Below, one piece after another: positions 42,644 to 51,113 of a stretch of DNA of 64,000 bases. The notes beneath the pieces were generated by a model that did not search any database, was not told the DNA's origin, and saw only the letters and a program-made list of their open reading frames with translations. The stretch covers positions 868,001-932,000 of the forward strand of contig NZ_JAZHSB010000001.1 in the NCBI RefSeq assembly GCF_036924715.1, read 5' to 3'. Within the stretch, counting starts at the first letter, position 1, and each line of letters begins with the position of its first letter. Position numbers and translations under genes: made by a program. Source of the DNA: Bradyrhizobium sp. AZCC 1721. GTDB lineage: Bacteria; Pseudomonadota; Alphaproteobacteria; Rhizobiales; Xanthobacteraceae.

Positions 42644-44422
42644 CTATTTAACCTCGATGCCGGCCCGGGCATTCTCCTGCACCATGAACTGGGCCTTGGC
42701 GAGTTCCGCGAAGCGACCGCCCATGGCCACCAGTTCATCGAAAGTTCCACTTTCGATCACCCGCCCGTTGTCGAACATCAGAATGCGGGTCGCGTTGCGA
42801 ATGGTCGAAAGCCGGTGCGCGATCACAAAGGTGGTGCGGCCCTTCATCACCTCGTCGAGCGCCGCGTTGACCTTGGCCTCGGTGACGGCGTCGAGCGCGC
42901 TGGTCGCCTCGTCGAGGATCAGGATCGGCGGGTCTTTCAGCAGCGCACGGGCGATCGACAGGCGCTGCCGCTCGCCGCCGGATAGCATCCGGCCGCGCTC
43001 GCCGGCATGGGTCTCGAATTTCTTCTCGCTGCGCTCGATGAATTCCAGCGCCTGGGCGCGGCTTGCGGCGACGCGCATTTCCTCATCGGTCGCGTCCGGC
43101 TTGCCGACGCGCAGATTGTCCGCGATCGAGCGGTTGAACAGCAGCGCCTCCTGGAACACCACGCCGATGTTCCGCCGCAGCGCCGTCAGCCTCAACGCGC
43201 GAATGTCCATGCCGTCGATCTTGATGATGCCGGACTGCGGATCGAAGGCGCGGTGCAACAGCGCAATCGCCGTCGACTTGCCGGCGCCGGTCGGGCCGAC
43301 CAGGGCGATGGTCTGCCCGGGCAGAGCGGTAAACGAAACGTCTTCGACCGCGGGCCGTTTGCCGTCATAGGAAAACGATACGTCGTGGAATTCGACGAGC
43401 CCGGAAAGCCGGCCGGTATCGACCGCTCCGGGCCGGTCGCGCACCGCGGGTACGGCGTCCAGTACGTCGAAGAATTCCTGCAGCCTTGGGGCCTCCATGA
43501 ACACGCTGTTGATAAAGCTCACCACCTGTTCCAGCTTCTGGATCAGCATGGTCGCGAAGCTCACGAACATCACGATCTCGCCGACCGTCGTCTGCCCCTG
43601 CGCGTGCAGGTAGATGCCGACGGTAAAGATCGCGAGCACGGTGATGGTGGTGGAAGCGCGGGTGATGACGGTGACCAGCGCCCACCAGCCGAGCACCGGC
43701 ATCTGCGCGGCGAGCAGCTTGTCGGCGACGAAACGCAGGCCCTGAACTTCGGCATCGATCCGTACGAAGCTCTGCACCAGCGCGACGTTGCCAAGTGCAT
43801 CAGACGCGCGCGCCGAGAGATCGCTGTACTGCGCCTCGACGTCGCTCTGCATGCCGTAGGTCTTGCGGACGACAAACGTGGTCAGCGCCGTGAACACCAC
43901 GCACAGGACGAACAACAGGATCGCCAGCCGCCAGTTGATGTAAAGCGCGAGCGGCAGCAGCACGACCAGCGAGAGAATCGCCGCAAAATGCTCGCGGAAG
44001 AAGGCAAGCCAGAGCCGCCACAGCGCGTCGGTGCCGTTCAGCATCACCTTCATCAGCCGCCCGGAATGGGTGCCGGTGTGGAAGGTGAGCGGCAACTGCA
44101 TGATGTGCTCGAAGTAATCGGTCAGCACCACCTGGCGCTGGCGGTGTGCCAGCTTGTCGGCGTGGAGCGCGACGAGCGCGCTGCACGCGATGGTGAACAG
44201 GCCGAATACAACCCAGGCGGCCAGCAGCGGCCAGGCCGAGTTCGAGGCCAGCATTCCGCTCTGCGGCTTGCCCGAGAGCACGTCGACGATCTTGCCGAAC
44301 AGCACCGGCTCGGCGAATTGCGCCCCGGCCAGCAGGAGATTGGCGACGGCGAGAATCCAGCCCAGCCGCGCCTCCTTGCCAAGCAGCTCGAGGACACGGG
44401 TGTAAAGGCGCAGCATGGACAT
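42644..44422 (-). CDS. glucan-type ABC exporter, fused permease/ATPase
   Basis: A 592-residue ABC half-exporter with six membrane helices (about 20-310) and a C-terminal ATPase: Walker [10 protein letters not shown], signature LSGGERQR, Walker [13 protein letters not shown], and His loop [11 protein letters not shown]. The opening ([19 protein letters not shown]) and the [16 protein letters not shown] segment are those of the NdvA/ChvA cyclic-glucan exporters. It works as a homodimer in the inner membrane. Glucan export is inferred from the family. I chose the Met at 44422; a TTG at 44449 adds nine residues. Confidence 0.88.
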   Translation of the reverse strand: MSMLRLYTRVLELLGKEARLGWILAVANLLLAGAQFAEPVLFGKIVDVLSGKPQSGMLASNSAWPLLAAWVVFGLFTIACSALVALHADKLAHRQRQVVLTDYFEHIMQLPLTFHTGTHSGRLMKVMLNGTDALWRLWLAFFREHFAAILSLVVLLPLALYINWRLAILLFVLCVVFTALTTFVVRKTYGMQSDVEAQYSDLSARASDALGNVALVQSFVRIDAEVQGLRFVADKLLAAQMPVLGWWALVTVITRASTTITVLAIFTVGIYLHAQGQTTVGEIVMFVSFATMLIQKLEQVVSFINSVFMEAPRLQEFFDVLDAVPAVRDRPGAVDTGRLSGLVEFHDVSFSYDGKRPAVEDVSFTALPGQTIALVGPTGAGKSTAIALLHRAFDPQSGIIKIDGMDIRALRLTALRRNIGVVFQEALLFNRSIADNLRVGKPDATDEEMRVAASRAQALEFIERSEKKFETHAGERGRMLSGGERQRLSIARALLKDPPILILDEATSALDAVTEAKVNAALDEVMKGRTTFVIAHRLSTIRNATRILMFDNGRVIESGTFDELVAMGGRFAELAKAQFMVQENARAGIEVK

Positions 44423-44549
44423 CAGGTGAGGACTCGCAAGGCGATTCAATCGCCCATTGTAAACAGGGATCGCTCGGGACGACTAGTGAGGCAGGCGCAT
44501 TCGTCAGGAGTGAGGTAGGCGACTTCGGCAGGCAGTTGAGCAAGCGGCA

Positions 44550-44702
44550 CCCCTCTCCCTAACCCTCCCCCGCAAGGGGGGAGGGAACCCATCCGCCGGT
44601 GCTTCCCTTACGTGTTTGCAACTTCAGCACAGCAACGCGAAGTGAGGTGAGCACGCTGATCAGGCTCCCTCCCCCCTTGCGGGGGAGGGCTGGGGAGAGG
44701 GG
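44550..44702. repeat. 38-base inverted repeat pair
   Basis: Arms at 44550-44587 and 44665-44702 are inverted copies with 35 of 38 positions matching. Each arm contains its own hairpin (CCCCCGCAAGGGGG). They stand 77 bases apart in the gap between the ABC exporter (which reads away) and the binding-protein gene (which reads toward it). They probably represent two copies of one dispersed element in opposite orientation, and may also end transcription. Confidence 0.75.
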
Positions 44703-44738
44703 TAAGCCGCGGGCACTGGCGGAAGAAGAAGCCCCCAC

Positions 44739-45815
44739 TCAATTAATCAGCCGGCTGTTGAGCGGGGGCAGGAACTGGTCGTCGAAAATGTCGGAGGCCT
44801 GCGGCCGTTTCTGAAACTTGAAGTCGTCCGCGACCTGATCGATCGAGCGTTCGAAGCGGGCCGGATCGATGGCGCCGATGCCGTTGCGTTTCACTTCGCT
44901 GGTCAGGACGTAGTCGCGCAGGATGCTTTGCAGCCGCTCGAGTTCGAGGTCCTTCGAGCCGCCGTCCATGCGATTGGCGACCTCGGTTGCGGCGCGTTCG
45001 GGGTCTTTGACCGTGAGATGCAACCCGCCGATGACGGCCCGCACGAATCCTTTCACCGCCTCGGGCTTGGCGGCCGCCAGCGCCGGATTGGCGATAATAG
45101 CGAAACCGTAGGCTTCACAGCCATAGTCGGCGAATTTCAGCACCGCCAAATCGTCGGCAGGCACGCCGCGATCCCTGAGATTGATCGCCGACAGATAGGA
45201 GAAGCCGGTCACGGCATCGATCTGGCCGGCCGACAGCATCGGCTCGCGCACCGCGGCACTGATGCTGCTCTGCTTCACGCTCTTGATCTTGATGCTGTTC
45301 TGGTGCGCTACCGCCGGCCACAGCCGGCCCGACAGGTCGCCTTCGGCGACGCCGAGAGTCCTGCCCTCAATGTCGGTCAGCGCGCGGATGCCGCGGCTCT
45401 TGCGGGCGATGATGGCATAGGGCGCCTTGTTGAACAGCACGAACACGGCCTTGATCCGCGGGCCACCTTGCTTGTCCTTGTCGCGAAACCGCATCAATGC
45501 GTTGACGTCGACGACGGCAAAATCGCTGGTGCCGGCCGCGACGCGCGCAATCGCGTCCGGCGATCCGCTGGCGATGTTGATCGTGACCGCAAGCGCCTCA
45601 GCGCTGAACAGGCCGCCGGCAGCCGCCATCACGAACGGCGCTGCCGCGGCATCGATCGGACGATCCAGCGAAAACTGGATTGCGAGCGGAGGCCGAGGTT
45701 CGTCGGCGGCGAGGGCGCTATTCGCTGAGAAGCCCGCAATGGCGCACAGCCCGGCAAGGAAAGCCAAGAGAACGCCCAGGCGAGAGCGGATGGCGTTGGT
45801 CCTGATCGCACGCAT
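44739..45815 (-). CDS. ABC transporter substrate-binding protein, NMT1/SsuA type
   Basis: A 358-residue periplasmic protein. The signal peptide ends ALAAD near residue 37, and the mature part is the NMT1/THI5-like fold: IQFSLDRPIDAAAAPFVMAA, LFSAEALAVTINIASGSPDA, DFAVVDVNALM and the later VPADDLAVLKFADYG. Related proteins bind nitrate, sulfonates, taurine or pyrimidine precursors; the ligand is not clear. No permease or ATPase gene is adjacent, so it either borrows a transporter or acts as a sensor. Confidence 0.87.
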   Translation of the reverse strand: MRAIRTNAIRSRLGVLLAFLAGLCAIAGFSANSALAADEPRPPLAIQFSLDRPIDAAAAPFVMAAAGGLFSAEALAVTINIASGSPDAIARVAAGTSDFAVVDVNALMRFRDKDKQGGPRIKAVFVLFNKAPYAIIARKSRGIRALTDIEGRTLGVAEGDLSGRLWPAVAHQNSIKIKSVKQSSISAAVREPMLSAGQIDAVTGFSYLSAINLRDRGVPADDLAVLKFADYGCEAYGFAIIANPALAAAKPEAVKGFVRAVIGGLHLTVKDPERAATEVANRMDGGSKDLELERLQSILRDYVLTSEVKRNGIGAIDPARFERSIDQVADDFKFQKRPQASDIFDDQFLPPLNSRLIN

Positions 45816-46056
45816 CGAGATGACATCAGCAAGAGGTGGGACAAGTTGCCGCGCCGGTGATGTCGGTTTCGTGACATCGCCAACGGCAGACTTGGCCTTT
45901 AGGCGAGCTATTGTGCAGCATCTAACCTGAATGGTCGATGACTGCCACGATTTTGCCAGGGATCGTTCAGCCGCCGTTCGGATTCGGGAACCTAGTATCC
46001 GTTCGGTGGTTAGCTATCGAAGGCCTGTCAGGCCAGCTCCCACGGAGGATGTCGAG

Positions 46057-46458
46057 ATGTTTGCGCAAAAGGGTGTGTTTTCATCGATCGGCCGCGCCGG
46101 CGCGGTGGCAACGGTTGTGGCCGTTGCACTGACGGCAGTCGCGCCGACGACCACGGCATTCGCGGGCTCCGCACCGTCGAGCAAGGGCGTGACGGCCTCG
46201 ACCGGGACCAGCGACGCGACCGATATCAGCGCCCGCCGCAGGTACTATCGCGGTGGCGGTGGCGCGGCGGCAGCGGCGGCCTTTGCCGGCATCGTCGGTA
46301 CGGGACTTGCGATTGCGGCCACCCAGAACCGCCGCGATTACTACTATGATCGCGGCTATGGCTATTATGGTGGCGGCCCGGTCTATTACGGTAGCCCGTA
46401 TTATTACCGGCCTCGCGCCTACTATTACGGCGGCGGCCCCTACTATGGCGGCTGGTAA
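46057..46458 (+). CDS. small secreted Gly/Tyr-rich protein
   Basis: A 133-residue exported protein. The signal peptide ends AFAG near residue 37. A linker rich in Ser/Thr, a short hydrophobic stretch (AAAAAFAGIVGTGLAIAATQ) and then a C-terminal tail of repeated Gly and Tyr (YYYDRGYGYYGGGP and similar) follow. Such Gly/Tyr-rich tails are common in small rhizobial envelope proteins; a structural or surface role is guessed, not shown. GGAGG precedes the ATG at 46057, and a strong terminator follows. Confidence 0.8.
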   Translation: MFAQKGVFSSIGRAGAVATVVAVALTAVAPTTTAFAGSAPSSKGVTASTGTSDATDISARRRYYRGGGGAAAAAAFAGIVGTGLAIAATQNRRDYYYDRGYGYYGGGPVYYGSPYYYRPRAYYYGGGPYYGGW

Positions 46459-46493
46459 ACGCGACCGCTAAAATGTCATCCGTTCAATATGAA

Positions 46494-46525
46494 TCCACCG
46501 GCCACCCCGGCCGGTGGATTTTTTT
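46494..46525 (+). terminator. Rho-independent terminator
   Basis: TCCACCGGCC / GGCCGGTGGA form a 10-base stem with loop ACCCC, followed by seven T residues (46519-46525). It ends transcription of the Gly/Tyr-rich gene before hisE. Confidence 0.92.
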
Positions 46526-46582
46526 ATGGTTGCAGAGGTGGCCGTTAACACGCCGGCCATGGCTTTGCATTAGGCTCGAAGA

Positions 46583-47005
46583 ATGAGTGATTCGCTCGAA
46601 CGGCTTTATCAGGCTGTCCTCGCGGCCAGGGATCTCGATCCGGCAACGTCGCGCACGGCCCGGCTGTTTCAGCGCGGCCCCTCCAAGATGGCCAAGAAGC
46701 TCGCCGAGGAAGCCATCGAAGTCGTGATCGATGCCGTCAGCGGCAAGGCCGACGCGGTGGTCCGCGAGAGTGCCGACCTGCTCTATAACCTGACCGTGCT
46801 GTGGGCATCGGCCGGCGTGAAGCCGGAGGACGTCTGGCGCGAAATGGAGCGGCGCGAGGACCTGCTGGGCATTGCCGAAAAGCTGCCAAAGCCCGTCAAG
46901 TCGCCGAAAACGGCGCCAACCAAGCCGCTGCCCAAGGCAGCGGCAGGCCCCGCAGTCCGGCGGCGAATTGTCGCGCTGGAAGGCCGTTCTGTACGCAAGC
47001 GGTAG
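46583..47005 (+). CDS. hisE: phosphoribosyl-ATP diphosphatase-like protein
   Basis: A 140-residue protein of the HisE / MazG-like all-alpha NTP pyrophosphatase family. The HisE core (LERLYQAVLAAR, then LAEEAIEVVIDAVSGKADAV and RESADLLYNLTVLWAS) has the E-x2-E...E-x2-D metal site. Residues 100-140 add a Lys/Pro-rich tail not usual in HisE (about 107 residues). No other his gene is near. Bradyrhizobium carries two HisE paralogues (from memory), and this is probably the stand-alone one. It may hydrolyse phosphoribosyl-ATP or another nucleotide. Confidence 0.85.
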   Translation: MSDSLERLYQAVLAARDLDPATSRTARLFQRGPSKMAKKLAEEAIEVVIDAVSGKADAVVRESADLLYNLTVLWASAGVKPEDVWREMERREDLLGIAEKLPKPVKSPKTAPTKPLPKAAAGPAVRRRIVALEGRSVRKR

Positions 47006-47053
47006 TAAATCCCCTCAAAATCCGTCGTTTTCCGGCATGGACAAATCCGCTCC

Positions 47054-47653
47054 ATGATGGTTCATGCGCCCATGCTCAAACGGACCTACGATTGGTGTAT
47101 CAACGCCGCCGACAAGCCCTATGCGCTTTGGATCATGGCGGCGGTGTCTTTCGCGGAAAGCTCGTTCTTCCCGATCCCGCCCGACATCATGCTGCTGCCG
47201 ATGTCGCTGGCGCAGCCGAAGAAGGCGTGGTGGTTTGCGACCGTCTGTACCATCGCATCCGTTGCCGGCGGCGTGGTCGGTTACGCCATCGGTGCGTTGC
47301 TCTATGACTCGGTCGGGCACTGGCTGATCACGGTCTACGGTCTCAGCGACAAGGTCGAAACCTTCCGCGCCTCCTATGCCGAATGGGGCGCGGTGATCAT
47401 CCTGCTGAAGGGGCTGACGCCGATCCCCTACAAGCTCGTCACGATCACCTCGGGGTTTGCCGGCTACAACATCTGGCTGTTCATCCTGTGCTCGATCGTG
47501 GCGCGCGGCGGACGGTTCTTCGTGGTCGCGGTCCTGCTCAACCGCTATGGCGACGCGATCCGGGCCGAGCTGGAAAAGCGCCTCGGCACCTGGGTGGCCA
47601 TCGGTGCCATCGTCCTGGTGTTCGGCTTTTACGCCGCGTTCAAGCTGGTCTAG
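47054..47653 (+). CDS. DedA/YqaA family membrane protein
   Basis: A 199-residue inner-membrane protein of the DedA/VTT superfamily, YqaA branch. It contains FAESSFFPIPPDIMLLPM with the conserved Glu and Pro-Pro, a glycine-rich helix (GGVVGYAIGALLYD), and the YAEWGAVIILLKGLTPIPYKL segment with the G-x-T/P-I-P re-entrant loop, and the SGFAGYNIWLF and RGGRFFVVA segments. Relatives act in lipid scrambling or membrane homeostasis. Several N-terminal Met codons exist (47054, 47057, 47072); the exact start is uncertain. It follows hisE on the same strand. Confidence 0.9.
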   Translation: MMVHAPMLKRTYDWCINAADKPYALWIMAAVSFAESSFFPIPPDIMLLPMSLAQPKKAWWFATVCTIASVAGGVVGYAIGALLYDSVGHWLITVYGLSDKVETFRASYAEWGAVIILLKGLTPIPYKLVTITSGFAGYNIWLFILCSIVARGGRFFVVAVLLNRYGDAIRAELEKRLGTWVAIGAIVLVFGFYAAFKLV

Positions 47654-47692
47654 GCTTTGCCGGCATCCCGGCTTCAAGCTACGTTTCGTCCC

Positions 47693-48280
47693 ATGCCCGA
47701 TCGAATCGGCCGTTTGATCAAGCTATTCGGGATGCAACGCGCGACCGTTGGGCTCGTTGCATCCGTGCTTGCGATCGCTCCCGATGCCGGCTGGTCGCAA
47801 GGCGCGCCGCAGCCCTCGCTCGGCCTGCAGTCGCCGGCCCAGCAGCCGGTGCCGGCTCAGCCTGAGCGGCAGCAGAGTGAGCCGCAGCAAGCGCCGCGCC
47901 AGGAAAATCCCGGCCTGATCAACGAAATCGGAAAGCTGTTCGAGAAATCCAAATCGCTGCTGCCGCCGCTGAAGAGCCCAAGCGAGACCATCGACGATCT
48001 CAACGCCGGCGCCAAGGGTGCCGGCGACAGCCTGTCGAACATCGCCAGGCCATCAGTCATGGTGAGTGGGCGTGCGGCGTGTCTGGTGGCGGCCAACGGT
48101 GCGCCGGACTGCAAGGCCGGCGCCGACCGGCTGTGCCAGAGCAAGGGCTACAAGGAAGGCAAGAGCCTCGATACTGACGCGGCCGAAAAATGCTCGCCGA
48201 AAGTGTTCCTGCCCGGCTACAAGCGGCAGTCTGGCGACTGCAAGACGGAAAATTACGTGACGAGGGCGCTCTGCCAGTAG
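47693..48280 (+). CDS. secreted cysteine-rich hypothetical protein
   Basis: A 195-residue exported protein. The N-terminal signal (LVASVLAIAPDAGWSQ) ends near residue 36; a Gln/Pro-rich linker (40-72) and a helical stretch (LINEIGKLFEKSKSLLPPLK) follow. The last 70 residues hold six Cys: ACLVA, DCKAG, LCQSK, KCSPK, DCKTE and LCQ at the very end, likely three disulfides. No family is recognised. It starts 39 bases after the DedA-type gene and may share its transcript. Confidence 0.75.
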   Translation: MPDRIGRLIKLFGMQRATVGLVASVLAIAPDAGWSQGAPQPSLGLQSPAQQPVPAQPERQQSEPQQAPRQENPGLINEIGKLFEKSKSLLPPLKSPSETIDDLNAGAKGAGDSLSNIARPSVMVSGRAACLVAANGAPDCKAGADRLCQSKGYKEGKSLDTDAAEKCSPKVFLPGYKRQSGDCKTENYVTRALCQ

Positions 48281-48410
48281 AGGTCGTTCCGTCATCTCGC
48301 AGCGCCAAAACGCAATACTTGACACTGGAAAGATTGCCTTGTTGGTTGGTATGATGCCTGGCATCTCTAGAGCCAAATCGCTTGCCTGAATAACCAGAGG
48401 ATCGCTTCGA

Positions 48411-49379
48411 ATGTCCATGCCCGCGCTGTTCAAGGGCCGCCTGTCGATACCCGTGATCGGGTCGCCGCTGTTCATCATTTCCGTGCCCGATCTCGTGATC
48501 GCCCAGTGCAAGGCCGGCGTGGTCGGATCGTTTCCGGCGCTGAATGCGCGGCCGGCTTCGCTGCTCGACGAATGGCTGGCGCGGATCACCGAAGAGCTCG
48601 CAGCCTACGACAAGGCGCATCCGGAGCGGCCGTCGGCGCCGTTTGCGGTGAACCAGATCGTTCACAAATCCAACAACCGGCTCGATCACGATCTTGCGGC
48701 CTGCGAGAAGTACAAGGTGCCGATGCTGATCACCTCGCTCGGCGCGCGCGAGGATCTCAACCAGGCGGCGCACAATTGGGGCGGCATCGTCTTCCACGAC
48801 GTGATCAACCAGAAATTCGCGCACAAGGCGATCGAGAAGGGCGCCGACGGCCTGATCCTGGTGGCGGCCGGCGCCGGCGGCCATGCCGGCACGATCTCGC
48901 CGCTCGCCTTCGTCGAGGAAACGCGCGCCTGGTTCGACGGACCGATCGCGCTGTCGGGCGCGATCGCCAACGGCCGCGCCATCCGTGCGGCGCGCATCCT
49001 CGGTGCCGACTTCGCCTATATCGGCTCCGCCTTCATCGCGACCCAGGAAGCCAACGCGGTCGAAGCCTACAAGGAGATGATCACGTCGTCGTCGGCGGAA
49101 GACATCGTCTATTCGAACCTGTTCACCGGCGTGCACGGCAATTACCTCAAGCCGTCGATCGTCAAGGCCGGGCTCAATCCCGACGACCTGCCGACCTCCG
49201 ATCCCTCGAAGATGAGTTTTGGCACCGACGCCTCCGGCGAGCGCGCCAAGCCGAAGGCATGGAAGGAGATCTGGGGCAGCGGCCAAGGTATTGGCGGCAT
49301 CGGCAAGGTGGTGCCGGCCGCCGAGTTGATCGCGCGGTTCAAGAAGGAATATGACGAGGCGGTCGACCCCGCATTGTAA
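48411..49379 (+). CDS. nitronate monooxygenase family protein
   Basis: A 322-residue FMN-dependent TIM-barrel enzyme of the nitronate monooxygenase / 2-nitropropane dioxygenase family. The barrel opening GSPLFIISVPDLVIAQCKAG, FAVNQIVHKSNNRL, and VAAGAGGHAGTISPLAFV with the catalytic-site His are present; ALSGAIANGRAIRAARILGA binds the FMN phosphate. It oxidises nitronates or related acids; relatives also act as enoyl reductases. An SDR and a thioesterase follow on the same strand, suggesting acyl-CoA metabolism. A weak AGAGG ribosome site precedes the ATG. Confidence 0.92.
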   Translation: MSMPALFKGRLSIPVIGSPLFIISVPDLVIAQCKAGVVGSFPALNARPASLLDEWLARITEELAAYDKAHPERPSAPFAVNQIVHKSNNRLDHDLAACEKYKVPMLITSLGAREDLNQAAHNWGGIVFHDVINQKFAHKAIEKGADGLILVAAGAGGHAGTISPLAFVEETRAWFDGPIALSGAIANGRAIRAARILGADFAYIGSAFIATQEANAVEAYKEMITSSSAEDIVYSNLFTGVHGNYLKPSIVKAGLNPDDLPTSDPSKMSFGTDASGERAKPKAWKEIWGSGQGIGGIGKVVPAAELIARFKKEYDEAVDPAL

Positions 49380-49427
49380 GGCGTCTTGCGGAGCGCGCCC
49401 CGTGATGGATGCGACGGAGGATCGGTG

Positions 49428-50162
49428 ATGGCCGGACAGGATCTGAGCGCCCATGTTGCGCTGGTAACGGGCGCGTCCCGCGGCATTGGCGCGGCGATTG
49501 CGCGAATGCTTGCGGAAGCTGGCGCCGCGGTTGCGGTCAATTACCGCGAGCGCGCCGCCGACGCCGACGCGGTTGTCGCTGACATCAAGGCTGCCGGCGG
49601 CCGCGCCATCGCGGTCGCCGCCGACGTCTCGCAGGCCGCATCCGTTGCCGGCCTGGTCGAACAGGTCGCCGCCGCACTCGGCCCGATCGACATTCTCGTC
49701 AACAATGCCGGCTTAGCTATCGTGCGCGGCGTCGACGATCTCACCGAGGACGATTTCGACCGGACCATTACCGTAAACCTGAAATCGGCGTTCCTGTGCA
49801 CGCAGGCCGTGCTGCCGGCGATGCGGGCGCGCAAATGGGGCCGCATCGTCAACATCTCGTCGGGCGCGGCGCGCGGCGCCGGCGCGATCGGCGTGCACTA
49901 CAACGCCTCCAAGGCCGGCATGGAAGGACTGACGCGCGGTTACGCGGCGCGGCTCGTCAAGGAAGGCATCACCGTCAACGCGGTGGCGCCGTCGCTGATC
50001 GAGACCGACATGATGGGCGGCCGGACGGATCTGGCGCGCAACATCCCGCTCGGCCGCATGGGCCGGGCCGAGGAAGTCGCGCAAGCCGTCGCGATGGTGC
50101 TCGGCAACAGCTACATGACCGGGCAGACCATCGTCCTCAATGGCGGCATGGCGTTCATTTGA
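49428..50162 (+). CDS. SDR family oxidoreductase (FabG-like)
   Basis: A 244-residue classical short-chain dehydrogenase. The Rossmann motif is VTGASRGIGAAIA near residue 11, NNAG near 88, catalytic Ser in VNISSGAARG and Tyr-x3-Lys in YNASK. The C-terminus GQTIVLNGGMAFI fits 3-oxoacyl-ACP reductase-like members, which use NAD(P)H. GGAGG precedes the ATG at 49428; a longer frame to 49386 is less likely. Set between a nitronate monooxygenase and a thioesterase, it could serve fatty-acyl metabolism. Confidence 0.93.
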   Translation: MAGQDLSAHVALVTGASRGIGAAIARMLAEAGAAVAVNYRERAADADAVVADIKAAGGRAIAVAADVSQAASVAGLVEQVAAALGPIDILVNNAGLAIVRGVDDLTEDDFDRTITVNLKSAFLCTQAVLPAMRARKWGRIVNISSGAARGAGAIGVHYNASKAGMEGLTRGYAARLVKEGITVNAVAPSLIETDMMGGRTDLARNIPLGRMGRAEEVAQAVAMVLGNSYMTGQTIVLNGGMAFI

Positions 50163-50283
50163 TGCGCCGCCTTGCTCGCCGTCTCCCGCGAATGGCGCGC
50201 GGTGCTCTGCCTGCCGCCGGCTCGACTCGCTCTGCCGAAGCAGGCAAGAAGCTCGTCCCTTGATCGACAGGACTTCTCATTCA

Positions 50284-51057
50284 ATGGACGGCATTTTTCG
50301 CGTTCACGGCAACGACGTCGTCACCAGCCCCCTCGCGGCAGGCCCATGGGACCCGAGCATGCAGCACGGTTCGCCGCCGGCGGCGCTGGTGGTGTGGGCG
50401 GCGGAGCGGATTCCGACGCCGGTCCCGATGCGGGTTGCGCGCGTGACCGTGGACCTGATGCGTCCCGTGCCGGTGGCGCCGCTGACCATCGAGAGCGAAG
50501 TCTTGCGCGAGGGGCGCAAGATCCAGCTCTGCGCGGTCAGGCTACTGGCTAACGGCGTCGTCGTGGTCGGCGCGACCGTGCTGAAGATCAAGGTGCAGGC
50601 CCAGGAATTGCCGCTAGAGGCCGAGATCCTGCCGGTCGAGCTGCCGGGGCCGGATCGATCGCGCGTCGAGCCCGCGGATTTTTCCTCCAGCCCGTTCGTA
50701 TCAGGCATGTCGCTGCGCGCCGCGCGCGGCCGCTTCGGCGAGCCCGGTCCCGGTGCGATCTGGTACCGCGTCGACCGGCCGATCGTGGAAGGCGCAGCCG
50801 TTTCGCAGGCAATGCGGGCGATGGCCGCGGCGGATTTCTGCAACGGCACCTCGGCCGTGCTGGATTTCCGCGCGTGGACCTTTCTCAATGCCGACCTGAC
50901 CGTGAATTTTGCCCGTGAGCCGGTCGGCGACTGGATCCTGCTCGATGCCGAGTCCTGGATCGGTCCCGATGGCGCGGGGCTGGCAATGGCGCGGCTCGCC
51001 GACGAGCGCGGCTATTTCGGCCGCGCTATCCAGAGCCTTGTCATCGAGAAGCGCTGA
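50284..51057 (+). CDS. thioesterase family protein, double hotdog
   Basis: A 257-residue protein with two hotdog-type halves, resembling TesB/acyl-CoA thioesterases of the actinobacterial-type (DUF4442-like) group. The first half holds HGSPPAALVVWAAERI and MRVARVTVDLMRPVPVAPL; the second, LDFRAWTFLNADLTVNFARE and WILLDAESWIG. Catalytic residues cannot be assigned with certainty. Cytoplasmic. It is the third gene of the NMO-SDR-thioesterase set, 121 bases after the SDR stop. The exact acyl-CoA substrate is unknown. Confidence 0.85.
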   Translation: MDGIFRVHGNDVVTSPLAAGPWDPSMQHGSPPAALVVWAAERIPTPVPMRVARVTVDLMRPVPVAPLTIESEVLREGRKIQLCAVRLLANGVVVVGATVLKIKVQAQELPLEAEILPVELPGPDRSRVEPADFSSSPFVSGMSLRAARGRFGEPGPGAIWYRVDRPIVEGAAVSQAMRAMAAADFCNGTSAVLDFRAWTFLNADLTVNFAREPVGDWILLDAESWIGPDGAGLAMARLADERGYFGRAIQSLVIEKR

Positions 51058-51077
51058 CTGCGCGGGGTCGGTACGTA

Positions 51078-51110
51078 AAGGGACCGCAATCACCGAGATT
51101 GCGGCCCCTT
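51078..51110. terminator. hairpin between convergent genes
   Basis: AAGGG at 51078-51082 and CCGCAATC (51084-51091) pair with GATTGCGG (51097-51104) and CCCTT, giving a 13-base stem with one mismatch and loop ACCGA. The last bases are CTT on the plus strand and AAAG on the other, so termination is likely but the T-tract is short. Confidence 0.65.
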
Positions 51111-51113
51111 CAA

